From: Methylosinus sp. Sm6 | GTDB lineage: Bacteria > Pseudomonadota > Alphaproteobacteria > Rhizobiales > Beijerinckiaceae | Direction: 5' to 3' | Assembly: GCF_019802345.1 (NCBI RefSeq) | Contig: NZ_JAINDZ010000001.1 | Span: forward strand, 186,001-250,000 | Length of the DNA: 64,000 nucleotides | Part shown: positions 6,832-16,000 of the stretch, one piece after another | How the letters are laid out: every line of letters begins with the position of its first letter | Position numbering within the stretch: the first letter of the stretch is position 1 | Position numbers and translations under genes: made by a program | The notes under the pieces: generated by a model | Databases searched by the model: none | What the model was told of the DNA's origin: nothing | Seen by the model: the letters and a program-made list of their open reading frames with translations, nothing else

Positions 6832-8061
6832 ATGTCGTCTGTCGAAACCAAATCCCTCGCCGGCGAGGACGTCCTCGCCGACCTCAATTGCGCCTTCGCC
6901 GCGTTCAAGGATACGAATGAAGAGCGCCTCGCGCAGATCGAGACTCGCCTCGGCCCCGATGTGGTGACCGAGGAGAAGCTGCTGCGCATCGATCGCGCCA
7001 TCGATGAGACGAAGCGCCGCCTCGATCGCGTCGCGCTCGATCTGGCGCGTCCGCGACTCTCCGGCGCGCCGCGCGAGGACGAGTCCGCGGGCGAGCACAA
7101 ATCGGCTTTCGCGCTCTATATGCGCGCCGGCGAATCCGCGGGCCTCAAGGCGATCGAGTCGAAAGCCATGTCGACGACCTCCGGTCCCGACGGCGGCTAT
7201 CTCGTGCCGACGCCGGCAGAGCAGGAGATTTTGCGCCGTCTCGCGCGTCTCTCGCCGATCCGCGCCATCGCCAGCGTGCGCGAAATCTCCACGCATTCGC
7301 TGCGCAAGGCGCGCGCGACCGCGGGACCGGCGACCGGCTGGGTCGCGGAGACCGACGCGCGTCCGCAAACGACCAATCAGCAGATCGTCGACCTCACCTT
7401 TCCGGCGATGGAGCTCTACGCCATGCCGGCGGCGACGCAGACTCTGCTCGACGACGCCGCTGTCGACATCGAGCAATGGATCGCCGAAGAGGTGCAGACC
7501 GCTTTCGCCGAGCAGGAAGGCGCCGCCTTCGTCAGCGGCTCGGGAACCGATCGCCCCAAAGGCTTCCTCGCCTACACGATGGTCGCGGACAGCGGCTGGA
7601 GCTGGGGCAATATCGGCTATGTCGCGACCGGCGTCTCCGGCGGCTTCGCCGCGGGCAATCCGTCCGACGCATTGTTCAATCTCGTCTATGCGCTGCGCGC
7701 CGGCTATCGCCAGAACGGCAAATTCGTGATGAATCGGCAGACGCAATCGACGATCCGCAAGTTCAAGTCGACCACCGGCGAATATCTCTGGGCGCCGCCG
7801 GCGAGCCTCGACGCGCCGGCGACTCTTCTCAATTTTCCGCTCGTCGAAGCGGAAGACATGCCCGAAATCGGCGCCGACAGCCTGTCGGTCGCCTTCGGCG
7901 ATTTTGCGCGCGGCTATCTCGTGGTCGATCGACTCGGCGTGCGCGTGCTGCGCGATCCCTACTCGGCGAAGCCCTATGTGCTGTTCTACACGACGAAGCG
8001 CGTCGGCGGCGGCGTGCAGGATTTCGAGGCGATCAAGCTGCTCAAGTTCGGCACGGCTTGA
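6832..8061 (+). CDS. Major capsid protein, HK97 fold (GTA g5)
   Basis: 409 residues from the ATG at 6832 with AGAAAGAAG upstream. The first 100 residues are charged coiled coil (the delta or scaffold domain removed by the protease in this family). The mature part begins around ALKAIESKAMSTTSGPDGGYLVPTPAEQEIL, a classic start of HK97-type capsids in alphaproteobacteria. It continues with AEQEGAAFVSGSGTDRPKGFL and ends with GDFARGYLVVDRLGVRVLRDPYS and a final V-L-F-Y-T-T-K-R-V-G-G-G-V. It makes the capsid shell. The gene follows the protease at the expected place. Confidence 0.95.
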   Translation: MSSVETKSLAGEDVLADLNCAFAAFKDTNEERLAQIETRLGPDVVTEEKLLRIDRAIDETKRRLDRVALDLARPRLSGAPREDESAGEHKSAFALYMRAGESAGLKAIESKAMSTTSGPDGGYLVPTPAEQEILRRLARLSPIRAIASVREISTHSLRKARATAGPATGWVAETDARPQTTNQQIVDLTFPAMELYAMPAATQTLLDDAAVDIEQWIAEEVQTAFAEQEGAAFVSGSGTDRPKGFLAYTMVADSGWSWGNIGYVATGVSGGFAAGNPSDALFNLVYALRAGYRQNGKFVMNRQTQSTIRKFKSTTGEYLWAPPASLDAPATLLNFPLVEAEDMPEIGADSLSVAFGDFARGYLVVDRLGVRVLRDPYSAKPYVLFYTTKRVGGGVQDFEAIKLLKFGTA

Positions 8062-8118
8062 CGCTGTCGGCCGCGCGGCGCGCGGCCGGCTCCTCTCTTC
8101 ATATTGTCGGATCGCCAC

Positions 8119-8700
8119 ATGATTCTCACTCTTCTCTCCGGCCCGGCCGTGGAGCCGATCTCGCTCGCCGAGGCGAAGGCCTGGCTGCGGCTCGACTCGA
8201 GCGACGAGGACGAGCTGCTCGCCGCATTGATCGTGTCGGCGCGGCTGACGCTCGAAGCGTTCACGCGACGCTTCTTCATCACGCAGAGCTGGCGCATGAC
8301 CTTCGACGCCTGGCCGGCTTCGGCGATGAGACAGCGCATGCTCGCCGTTCCTGTCGCGCCATTGCGCGGCGTCACGGCGATCCGCGTCTATGACGCGCGT
8401 GACGTGGCCACCACGCTCGGCGCCGGCGAATACAGCGCGTCGCCGGCGCAGGAACATGGGCGCATCGCATTCGTGGAGGCGCCGCCGGCGCCGGGGCGAG
8501 CCGCGGACGGCGTCGAGATCGATCTCGTCGCCGGCTATGGCGATGCGGCGAGCCATACTCCCGAACCTTTGCGCCGCGCGCTGCTGTCGCTCGTCGCGCA
8601 TTGGCGCGAGAACAGAGGCGACGAGGCGGTGGAGGCGGCGCGCTTGCCGGCGCTGGTCGCCGCGCTGGCGCGGCCCTATCGGCGCGAGCGGCTCGCATGA
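8119..8700 (+). CDS. Head-tail connector protein (phiE125 gp8 / GTA g6 type)
   Basis: 193 residues from ATG 8119; a TTG at 8104 would add five residues. The start (P-I-S-L-A-E-A-K-A-W-L-R-L-D, then E-D-E-L-L-A-A-L-I-V-S-A-R) is the signature of gp6/gp8-like adaptor proteins, which form the ring under the portal. A predicted helix bundle is followed by a beta region with VEIDLVAGYGDAA and a terminal helix ending in the basic R-P-Y-R-R. Stop overlaps the next start by four bases. Confidence 0.85.
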   Translation: MILTLLSGPAVEPISLAEAKAWLRLDSSDEDELLAALIVSARLTLEAFTRRFFITQSWRMTFDAWPASAMRQRMLAVPVAPLRGVTAIRVYDARDVATTLGAGEYSASPAQEHGRIAFVEAPPAPGRAADGVEIDLVAGYGDAASHTPEPLRRALLSLVAHWRENRGDEAVEAARLPALVAALARPYRRERLA

Positions 8701-9026
8701 GCGCGGCGTCGATCGGGGCGATGCGCCTGCGCGTGACGCTGGAGGCGCCGATAGACACGCCGGACGACAGCGGGTCGATGACGCGCAGCTATGCGCCGAT
8801 CGCCGATGTCTGGGCGAAAGTGACGCCGCTCGCGGGCGAGGCGCGGTTCGTGGCCGAGCGCGAGGAGCAGGCGATCGCTTCGCTCGCGCTCATTCGCTGG
8901 CGCGATGATGTGACGAGCCGCATGCGTCTCGTCCTGGGGGCGCGCAAGCTGCTCATTCATTCTGTCTATGATCCCGACGGGCGGCGCAGATGGCTTCTGT
9001 GCCGCTGCGAAGACATCGAAACGTGA
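8697..9026 (+). CDS. Head-tail joining (stopper) protein (GTA g7)
   Basis: 109 residues. ATG overlaps the connector stop (ATGA). Strand-rich small protein of the SPP1 gp16 / Phage_H_T_join family: LRVTLEAPIDTPDDSGSMTRSY, then a W-A-K-V-T-P-L-A-G-E-A segment typical of the family, and a final W-L-L-C-R-C-E-D. It closes the head after packaging and docks the tail. Confidence 0.82.
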   Translation: MSAASIGAMRLRVTLEAPIDTPDDSGSMTRSYAPIADVWAKVTPLAGEARFVAEREEQAIASLALIRWRDDVTSRMRLVLGARKLLIHSVYDPDGRRRWLLCRCEDIET

Positions 9027-9035
9027 GGACGAGAG

Positions 9036-9446
9036 ATGAGCGTTTCGCCGCCCCTCGCCTTGCGCAAGGCGATCATTTCCCGCCTCGCGAGCAATTCCGC
9101 GCTCGTCGCCGCGCTCGGCGGCGTAAAAATCTATGACGAGGCGCCGCGCGCGGCGGAGCCTCCCTATGTGCTGTTCGCCGAGACGCAGATGCGCGACTGG
9201 TCGACGTCGGACTCCTCCGGCGCGGAAATCATATTCGTGCTCTCGGCGGTGTCCTCTCAGCGCGGCGGCCGCGAGCCGCTCGACATAGGCGAGAGCGTGG
9301 TCGAGCTGCTCGACGAGGCGCCCATTGCTCTCGACGGCCATCATCTCGTCGATCTTCGCTATCTCTCGGGCGTGACGCGCCGTGAGCAGAACGGCCGCTT
9401 CGCGCGCGTCGATCTGCGCTTTCGCGCAGCCATAGAACGGCTCTGA
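9036..9446 (+). CDS. DUF3168 tail terminator-like protein (GTA g8)
   Basis: 136 residues with ACGAGAG ahead of the ATG. Conserved features of DUF3168: a short helix ALRKAIISRLASNSALVAALGG, then KIYDEAPRAAEPPYVLFAETQ, and H-H-L-V-D-L-R-Y-L with an Arg-rich final strand. By synteny it corresponds to the tail-terminator or completion protein that caps the tail tube at the head-tail joint. Confidence 0.85.
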   Translation: MSVSPPLALRKAIISRLASNSALVAALGGVKIYDEAPRAAEPPYVLFAETQMRDWSTSDSSGAEIIFVLSAVSSQRGGREPLDIGESVVELLDEAPIALDGHHLVDLRYLSGVTRREQNGRFARVDLRFRAAIERL

Positions 9447-9479
9447 CGCGAGAGCGCCACAACCATCGGAGCAGAAGCA

Positions 9480-9890
9480 ATGTCCGCCCAGAAGGGAAAA
9501 GATCTGCTGCTGAAGCTCGACGACGGGACGGGCAATTTCGTCTCCGTCGCGGGGCTTCGCACGCGACGCCTGTCGCTTTCCGCCGACAGCGTCGACGTCA
9601 CCGACGCGGAATCGGCGGGGCGCTGGCGGGAGCTGCTGGAGGGCGCCGGCGTCAAGCGCGCGAGCCTCGCGGGCGCGGGAATCTTCAAGGACGCCGATTC
9701 GGACGCTCTCATCCGCCAGCTGTTCTTCGACGGCGCGCTGCGCGGCTGGCAGATCGTCGTTCCGTCTTTCGGAACGGTTTCGGGCGTGTTCCAGATCGTG
9801 AGCCTCGACTACCGCGGCGAGCACAGCGCCGAGATCACCTTCGACATCGCGCTCGAATCGGCGGGCGCGCTCGCCTTCGTATCGGCGTGA
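9480..9890 (+). CDS. Major tail tube protein, TP901-1 type (GTA g9)
   Basis: 136 residues. Starts SAQKGKDLLLKLDDG, as usual for this family, followed by F-V-S-V-A-G-L-R-T-R and S-A-D-S-V-D-V-T-D-A-E-S, the strands of the tail-tube beta barrel. C-terminus GEHSAEITFDIALESAGALAF. It polymerises into the non-contractile tail tube. Its stop overlaps a GTG that could start the next gene. Confidence 0.92.
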   Translation: MSAQKGKDLLLKLDDGTGNFVSVAGLRTRRLSLSADSVDVTDAESAGRWRELLEGAGVKRASLAGAGIFKDADSDALIRQLFFDGALRGWQIVVPSFGTVSGVFQIVSLDYRGEHSAEITFDIALESAGALAFVSA

Positions 9891-9898
9891 GGCGCGCC

Positions 9899-10249
9899 AT
9901 GGCCAATGCGCGACGCGGCGAGGTCGAGGCGAAGCTCGACGGCAAGACCTATACTTTGTGCCTGACGCTCGGCGCTCTCGCCGAGCTCGAGAGCGCGTTC
10001 GGCGCGAGCGATCTCGTCTCGCTCGCCGAACGTTTCGAGCAGCGCCGTCTCTCGGCGCGCGATCTGCTGCGCATCATTGCTTGCGGACTGCGCGGAGCGG
10101 GCCATGCGGCGACCGACGAGGAGGTCGCGCAGATGAAGGTCGAGGGCGGACTCGGCGAATATGCGCGCATCGCGGCGGCGCTGATCGGCGCGACATTCGG
10201 CGAAAGCGAGGCGGCAAACCCTCCGGCGCCGCAGGACGTGACGAGTTGA
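9899..10249 (+). CDS. Tail assembly chaperone, GTA g10-like
   Basis: 116 residues from ATG 9899 (a GTG at 9887, overlapping the tail-tube stop, would add four). Matches the gene-transfer-agent family protein / Phage_TAC_11 type: G-E-V-E-A-K-L-D-G-K-T-Y-T-L-C-L-T-L-G-A-L-A-E-L-E near the start and a helical C-terminus. In siphoviruses the chaperone coats the tape measure during tail assembly. The next small gene overlaps its stop and is the likely second chaperone part. Confidence 0.82.
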   Translation: MANARRGEVEAKLDGKTYTLCLTLGALAELESAFGASDLVSLAERFEQRRLSARDLLRIIACGLRGAGHAATDEEVAQMKVEGGLGEYARIAAALIGATFGESEAANPPAPQDVTS

Positions 10250-10449
10250 GGCGGCCGCCCTTTCCCTGGGATCGGGCAATGGCGTTCGGTCTCGGCGTTC
10301 TGCGGCTTTCGCCCGGCGCCTTTTGGTCCATGACGCCGCGCGAGCTCGCGGCGGCGGCGGAGGGCGTCTATGGCCTGCGTCCTCGCGCGCCGTCGCGCAC
10401 CACGCTCGACCATCTGATGCGCGCCTTTCCGGACGGAGAACGAAGATGA
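10246..10449 (+). CDS. Small tail assembly chaperone, rcc01693 family (GTA g10.1)
   Basis: 67 residues if started at the TTG at 10246 that overlaps the previous stop (TTGA). The family begins with a F-P-W-D-x-A-M-A-F-G-L-G-V-L-R-L-S-P segment, so the later ATG at 10279 would lose conserved residues. F-W-x-M-T-P-R-E-L-A-A-A is also conserved. It acts with the larger chaperone upstream. Its stop overlaps the tape-measure ATG. Confidence 0.8.
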   Translation: MRRPPFPWDRAMAFGLGVLRLSPGAFWSMTPRELAAAAEGVYGLRPRAPSRTTLDHLMRAFPDGERR

Positions 10450-11015
10450 CGACATCGATCGATCCGCTCGCAGATATTTCGTTCCAATCGCTCGACCTGC
10501 AGAAGACCACGCAGCTGTTGAAGGAGGTCGATGTGGCCGCGGCGGCGGCGTCGAAGACATTGGCCGCTGGTTTCGGCAATGCGATCGTTGCGGGCAAGGG
10601 CGTCGACGCCACTCTGGCGTCGATTGCGCAGACGCTGGCGAAGCTCGGCGCGAAAGCGGGGGTGGCTTCGCTCGCCGATGGCCTCACGAGCGGGCTCGGC
10701 TCGCTGCTGTCGGGAGCTTTCGGCGGCGGGGGAAGCTCGTTGAAGCTGTTCGCCGACGGAGGCGTCGTCGCCAGTCCGACCTTCTTCGGCGCCGACGGCT
10801 CGGCCGGCTTGATGGGCGAGCGCGGCGCCGAGGCCATCATGCCGCTGGCGCGCGGGCCGAACGGACAGCTCGGCGTGCAGATGCAGGGCGAGCGCGCGCC
10901 GGTCGCCGTCACGGTCAATATCGCCGCGCAGGATGTCGAGAGCTTTCGGCGCTCGGAGGCGCAGATTTCGGCGGCGCTCGCGCGCGCGGTGACGCGCGGA
11001 CGGCGGAGCCTATGA
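10446..11015 (+). CDS. Short tail tape measure protein (GTA g11)
   Basis: 189 residues, similar in size to RcGTA g11 and much shorter than phage tape measures, which fits a very short tail. Residues 20-90 are helical and Ala/Gly-rich. The middle has the typical F-A-D-G-G-V-V-A-S-P-T-F-F and G-L-M-G-E-R-G-A-E-A-I-M-P-L-A-R motif. The end has a strand-helix with V-N-I-A-A-Q-D-V-E-S-F-R-R-S-E. It sets tail length. Confidence 0.9.
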   Translation: MTTSIDPLADISFQSLDLQKTTQLLKEVDVAAAAASKTLAAGFGNAIVAGKGVDATLASIAQTLAKLGAKAGVASLADGLTSGLGSLLSGAFGGGGSSLKLFADGGVVASPTFFGADGSAGLMGERGAEAIMPLARGPNGQLGVQMQGERAPVAVTVNIAAQDVESFRRSEAQISAALARAVTRGRRSL

Positions 11016-11027
11016 GCGAGCGGACAC

Positions 11028-11669
11028 ATGACGGGATTTCACGAAGCGCTGTTTCCGCTGGATGTGTCGCTGCATGGACGCGGCGGACCCGAGCGGCGCA
11101 CCGATATCGTCGCGCTCGGCTCCAATCGGGAGGCGCGCAATGCGCGATGGGCGAATTCTCGGCGGCGCTATGAGGCGGGCTATGGCGTCAAATCTCTGGC
11201 GCAGCTCGCGACGGTCATCGATTTCTTCGAGGAGCGGCGCGGGCGCCTCCATGGATTTCGCTGGCGCGACCGCGCCGATCATTCCTCCGCCACGCCCGGC
11301 GCCGCTCCGACGCCGATGGATCAGGCGATCGGCATAGGCGATGGAGAGACCGCGAGCTTCCAGCTGACGAAGACATATGGCGGCGCCTTTGCTCCTTATT
11401 CGCGCCTCATCGGCAAGCCCGTCGAAACGAGCGTGCGTCTCGCTGTCGCTGGAGCCGAAAAAACGAAGGACGTGCATTTCAGCGTCGACGCGACAAGAGG
11501 CCTCGTCACCTTCGCGCCCTCCGCTGTTCCGCCCAGCGGCGCCGCGATCACCGCGGGATTTCTTTTCGACGTTCCGGCGCGCTTCGACACGGATTTTCTG
11601 GAGATCGACGTTTCGTCCTTCGAAGCCGGGGACATACCGCGCATTCCGATCATCGAGATCATTCTTTGA
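11028..11669 (+). CDS. DUF2460 distal tail protein (GTA g12)
   Basis: 213 residues. FHEALFPLDVSLHGRGGPERRTDIV and N-A-R-W-A-N-S-R-R-R-Y-E-A-G-Y-G-V are hallmark DUF2460/TIGR02217 motifs; FEERRGRLHGFRWRD follows, and the end reads F-D-x-D-F-L-E-I-D. In the RcGTA particle this protein forms the distal tail ring that connects tube and hub. The order tape measure, DUF2460, DUF2163, peptidase, megatron is fully conserved here. Confidence 0.92.
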   Translation: MTGFHEALFPLDVSLHGRGGPERRTDIVALGSNREARNARWANSRRRYEAGYGVKSLAQLATVIDFFEERRGRLHGFRWRDRADHSSATPGAAPTPMDQAIGIGDGETASFQLTKTYGGAFAPYSRLIGKPVETSVRLAVAGAEKTKDVHFSVDATRGLVTFAPSAVPPSGAAITAGFLFDVPARFDTDFLEIDVSSFEAGDIPRIPIIEIIL

Positions 11670-11685
11670 CGAAAGGAAGCTCGCC

Positions 11686-12576
11686 ATGCGCAGCGTCACG
11701 CCGTCGATGCAGGCCAAGCTCGACGCTCCCGTCTCTACATTGTGCAATTGCTGGCGTCTCGCGCGCAGGGACGGCGTGGTGATGGGATTCACCGATCATG
11801 ACCGCGACCTCACCTTCGGCGACGTCGTCTTTCGCGCGGATTCGGGGCTTTCGGCGACGCAGGCCGAGGCGAGCCTCGGCCTTTCCATCGGCAGCGGCGA
11901 AGCGCTCGGCGCTCTCAGATCGGAGGGGGTTCGGGAGGCCGATCTCGTCAATGGAGTGTATGACGGCGCTTCGGTCGAGATCTGGCTCGTCGACTGGAGC
12001 GATGTGAATGATCGTCTGCTGATCGACGCCGCGACGATCGGCGAGGTGCGGCGCAGCGAGTTCGCCTTCACGGCGGAGCTGCGCTCGCTCGCGCATCTCT
12101 TCGATCAGCCGCGCGGCGATTCGTTTCAGCGCGTGTGCTCCGCCGATCTCGGCGATGCGCGCTGCAAGGTCGATTTGACCGCCTCCGGATTTCGCGGCGC
12201 CGGCGCCGCGCTCTCGTCGTCGGGAGACTCTTTCGTCGCAAGCCTTTCGGAGGATTTCGACGAGGATTTCTTCACCGGGGGCCGCTTGCATTTTACGACC
12301 GGCGCGAATGCGGGCGCGCGCGCGACGATCAAGTCGCATCGCCGCGTGGGCGAGACGGCGAGCCTCGCGCTCTGGGCGCCGCTCGCTGCGGCGATCGCCC
12401 CCGGGGATGAATTCACGCTCGCCGCGGGCTGCGACAAGAGCGCTGGGACATGCCGGACGAAATTCGCCAATCTGGTCAATTTTCGAGGATTTCCGCATAT
12501 GCCGGGCAATGATCTCGTCATCGCCTATCCGAGCGCTGCGGCGCCGGCGATGGATGGCGGGAGCTTGTTTCGGTGA
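11686..12576 (+). CDS. DUF2163 tail hub protein with conserved cysteines (GTA g13)
   Basis: 296 residues from the ATG at 11686 (GAAAGGAAG upstream). Residues 14-45 carry S-T-L-C-N-C-W and G-F-T-D-H-D-R-D-L-T-F, typical of DUF2163/TIGR02218. The C-terminal BR0599-like region has V-C-S-A-D-L-G-D-A-R-C and A-A-G-C-D-K-S-A-G-T-C, then N-F-R-G-F-P-H-M-P-G-N-D. The conserved Cys set is thought to hold an iron-sulfur cluster in the GTA hub; all are present here. It joins the distal tail ring to the megatron. Confidence 0.92.
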   Translation: MRSVTPSMQAKLDAPVSTLCNCWRLARRDGVVMGFTDHDRDLTFGDVVFRADSGLSATQAEASLGLSIGSGEALGALRSEGVREADLVNGVYDGASVEIWLVDWSDVNDRLLIDAATIGEVRRSEFAFTAELRSLAHLFDQPRGDSFQRVCSADLGDARCKVDLTASGFRGAGAALSSSGDSFVASLSEDFDEDFFTGGRLHFTTGANAGARATIKSHRRVGETASLALWAPLAAAIAPGDEFTLAAGCDKSAGTCRTKFANLVNFRGFPHMPGNDLVIAYPSAAAPAMDGGSLFR

Positions 12577-13016
12577 GCGCGCCGATGCTGCCGCGAGCCG
12601 AGATCGTCGCCGAGGCGCGGCGCTGGATCGGCACGCCCTATCGTCATCAGGCGTCGCTCATTCACGTCGGCTGCGATTGTCTCGGCCTCGTGCGCGGCGT
12701 ATGGCGCGCGCTGATCGGGCCAGAGCCGGAGGCGCCGCCGCCTTACACGCCGGACTGGGCGGAGGCGCTCGGCGTCGAGACATTGGCGAGCGCCGCGCAT
12801 CGGCATTTCGTCGCCGCGGACGCGCGTTGGCTCCGCCCCGGAGACGTGCTGCTGTTTCGCTTTCGCGAGGGCGCGCCGGCCAAGCATCTCGGCATTGCGA
12901 CGGACTCGAATCACATGGTTCACGCCCATGGCGGCGCCTGCGTCGCCGAGGCGCCGATCGGGCTTTGGCGGCGACGCATCGTCGGCGCATTCGCTTTTCC
13001 GGGCGTCGAGGATTGA
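12573..13016 (+). CDS. NlpC/P60-family tail peptidase (GTA g14)
   Basis: 147 residues, GTG start overlapping the hub stop. Motif G-C-D-C-L-G-L-V-R-G-V-W with the probable nucleophile Cys36, and K-H-L-G-I-A-T-D...M-V-H-A-H with the catalytic His. Matches TIGR02219 phage/GTA cell-wall peptidases. It is built into the tail tip and cuts peptide cross-links of the recipient wall. Confidence 0.92.
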   Translation: MSAPMLPRAEIVAEARRWIGTPYRHQASLIHVGCDCLGLVRGVWRALIGPEPEAPPPYTPDWAEALGVETLASAAHRHFVAADARWLRPGDVLLFRFREGAPAKHLGIATDSNHMVHAHGGACVAEAPIGLWRRRIVGAFAFPGVED

Positions 13017-13029
13017 GCGCGGGGAGATC

Positions 13030-16000
13030 ATGGCGACGCTGCTGCTGCAATCGGTCGGCGCTCTCGCGGCGCCTATCTCGTCCCTCTTGGGAAATGTCGC
13101 GGGCGCGGTCGCGGGCGCGCTCGTCGGCTCGGCGTTGTCGCCGAATGCGACGCGCTATGCGGCGGGTCCGCGCCTCAAATCCATGGATGGGATCGCCTCG
13201 ACGGAAGGCGCCGCGATTGCGCGCGTCTATGGCCGCGCGCGCATCGGCGGGCAGATGATCTGGGCGACGCGCTTTGTCGAGCAGACGAGCTCGTCGGTCG
13301 ACAGCTCCGGCAACAGCGGCAAAGGCGGCGGCGGCCGCGTCGAGACCGTGACCGTGACCTATGCCTATTACGCCAATTTCGCGATCGGTCTCTGCGAGGG
13401 GCCGATCGCTTTCGTGCGTCGCGTGTTCGCCGACGGCAATGAGCTCGACATGACGAGCCTGCCGATGAGAATCTATCTCGGCGACGAGGAGCAGCTCGCC
13501 GATCCACTGATCGTCGCCAAGGAGGGCGCGGAGAATGCGCCGGCCTATCGCGGGCTCGCTTATGTCGTGTTCGAGCAATTGTCGCTCGCCGCATTCGGCA
13601 ATCGCATTCCCCAGCTCACTTTCGAGGTGGTCAGGCCCGTCGCCGGAGTCGGCGCGATGATCCGCGGCGTCGACATCATTCCCGGCGCGACGGAGGCGGG
13701 CTATCTGCCGGCGCTTCAGTTGAACTTTTTTTCGCCGGGCGAGACGCGCGCCGAAAATCGGCATCAGCTGACCGCCGCGAGCGATTGGACGGCGTCGATG
13801 GACGCGCTGCAGGCGCTGTGTCCCAATCTCGAGAGCGTCGCTCTGGTCGTCGCCTGGTTCGGCGACGATCTGCGCGCCGGCCACTGCACGATCGCGCCGC
13901 GCGTCGACGCGACATTCAAGACGATCGGGGAGTTCGATTACATCGTCGGCGGCTATTGGCCGCCGGATTGGTCGGTCGCCGGAGTGGGGCGCGACGGCGC
14001 GCGGCTGGTGTCGCAGATCGACGGACGCGCCGCTTATGGCGGCACGCCGAGCGACGCCTCGGTGCGCGCGGCCATCGCCGATCTGCGCGCGCGGGGGCTG
14101 TTCGTCACCTTCTATCCATTCGTGATGATGGACGTGGCGCCGGAGAATGCGCTCATAGATCCGCATACGGGCTCTGCGCCGCAGCCGGCGTTTCCCTGGC
14201 GCGGACGCATCACATGCGATCCGGCGCCGGGACTCGGTGGAACGGTCGATGGCACCGGGGCGGCGGCGACGCAGGTTGCGGCCTTCTTCGCGCAATATCG
14301 CGGCTTCATTCTGCATTATGCGAATCTGTGCGTCGCGGCCGGCGGCGTCGACGCTTTTCTCATCGGCTCGGAGCTGGTCGAGCTGACGCGCGTGCGCTCG
14401 GCGAGCGGCGCCTATCCGGCGGTCGCCGCGCTGCAGGCGCTCGCCGCGGATGTGCGCGCGATTGTCGGCGCCGCGACGAAAATCTCTTATTCGGCCGATT
14501 GGACCGAATATGGGGCGCATGTCCCGGCGGCCGGCGAGGCGCGCTTTCCGCTCGATCCGCTATGGGCGTCCTCGGCGATCGACTTCGTCGGCGTCGATGT
14601 CTATTGGCCCTTGTCGGACTGGCGCGACGGCGCCGAACATCTCGACGCGCATATCGCGTCGAGCGTCTATGACGTCGACTACCTGACCGCTCGCGTTGCT
14701 TCTGGCGAAGGCTTCGACTGGTTCTACGCCAGCGAAGCGGATCGCGCGGCGCAAAACCGCCTGCCGATAACCGACGCTCTCGGCAAGGCGTGGATGTTTC
14801 GGCAAAAGGATCTGCTCGCCTGGTGGAGCCATGCGCATGTCGAGCGCGTCGGCGGCGTGGAGCTCGCTTCGCCGACGGCCTGGACGCCGCGCGGCAAGCC
14901 GATCTGGATCATGGAGACCGGCTGCCCCGCCGTCGATCGCGGCGCCAATGCGCCCAATGTGTTTCCCGACATGAATTCATCGGAAGGCGGGCTGCCTTGC
15001 TTTTCGCGCGGCGGGCGCGACGATCTGATGCAGGCGCGCTTCATCGAGGCGATGCTGACGCATTATGATCCGGCGGCGGCCGGCGGCGACGCGCGCAATC
15101 CTCTGTCGCCCGTCTATGGCGGGCGCATGGTCGATGTGTCGCGCATCCATCTCTGGTGCTGGGACGCGCGGCCTTTTCCGGCCTTTCCCGCCTGCAGCGA
15201 TGTTTGGGCCGATGCGCCGAACTGGGACACGGGCCATTGGCTGAACGGGCGGCTCGACGGCGTTCCGCTCGATGTCCTCGTCGCCGAGCTGGCGGCGCCG
15301 GCGGTCGAGCCGGAGCTGACGACGACGCGGCCGGACATATTCGGCTTCGTCGACGGCTATGTGCTCGATGCGACCATGTCGCCGCGCGACGCGATCGAGC
15401 CGCTCGCCGATCTCTTCGGCTTCGATACGGTGGTGTCGTCGGGCGCGCTGCGCTTCGTCGCGCGGGCGGGAAAGCCGGTGCGGGAGATCGGCGCGGATGA
15501 TCTCGTCGCGCAGAAGGACGGACGGCTCGTCGATCTGCGCCGCGCGCAGGAGAGCGAGCTGCCGCATGAGATCGCGCTCTCCTTCGGCGATTCGGAGTTC
15601 GATTACCGCACGGGCCGCGTGCTGTCGCGGCGGCTCGAAGGCTATTCGTCGCGGCGCAGCGAGACGCAGGCGGCGGTGATGATGGGGCGCTCCTGCGCGC
15701 AGAAGCTCGCCGACGCCCGGCTGCGGAGCCTGTGGGCGAGCCGCGAGACGGCGAGCTTCTCCTTGCGCCCGGGGCTCGCGGCGCTGGAGCCGGGCGACGT
15801 CGTCGCATTGTCGGCGGCGCCGGGACGCTTGTTCCAGATCACGCGCGTGACTGATGGCGCGGAGCGTGCGATGGAGGCGCGCTCGGTCGATCCGAGCGTC
15901 TACGACCTCGCCGCGCGGGCGGTCGAGCGGCCCGCTCTCGCGGCGCCCGCCGTGATCGGACCGCCGCGCATCGTCGTGCTCGATCTGGCGCTGGCGCGAA

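Noticed and set aside
12658-14520. Long minus-strand frame opposite the peptidase and megatron genes
   Set aside because: Antisense to conserved GTA genes; composition is that of a shadow frame.
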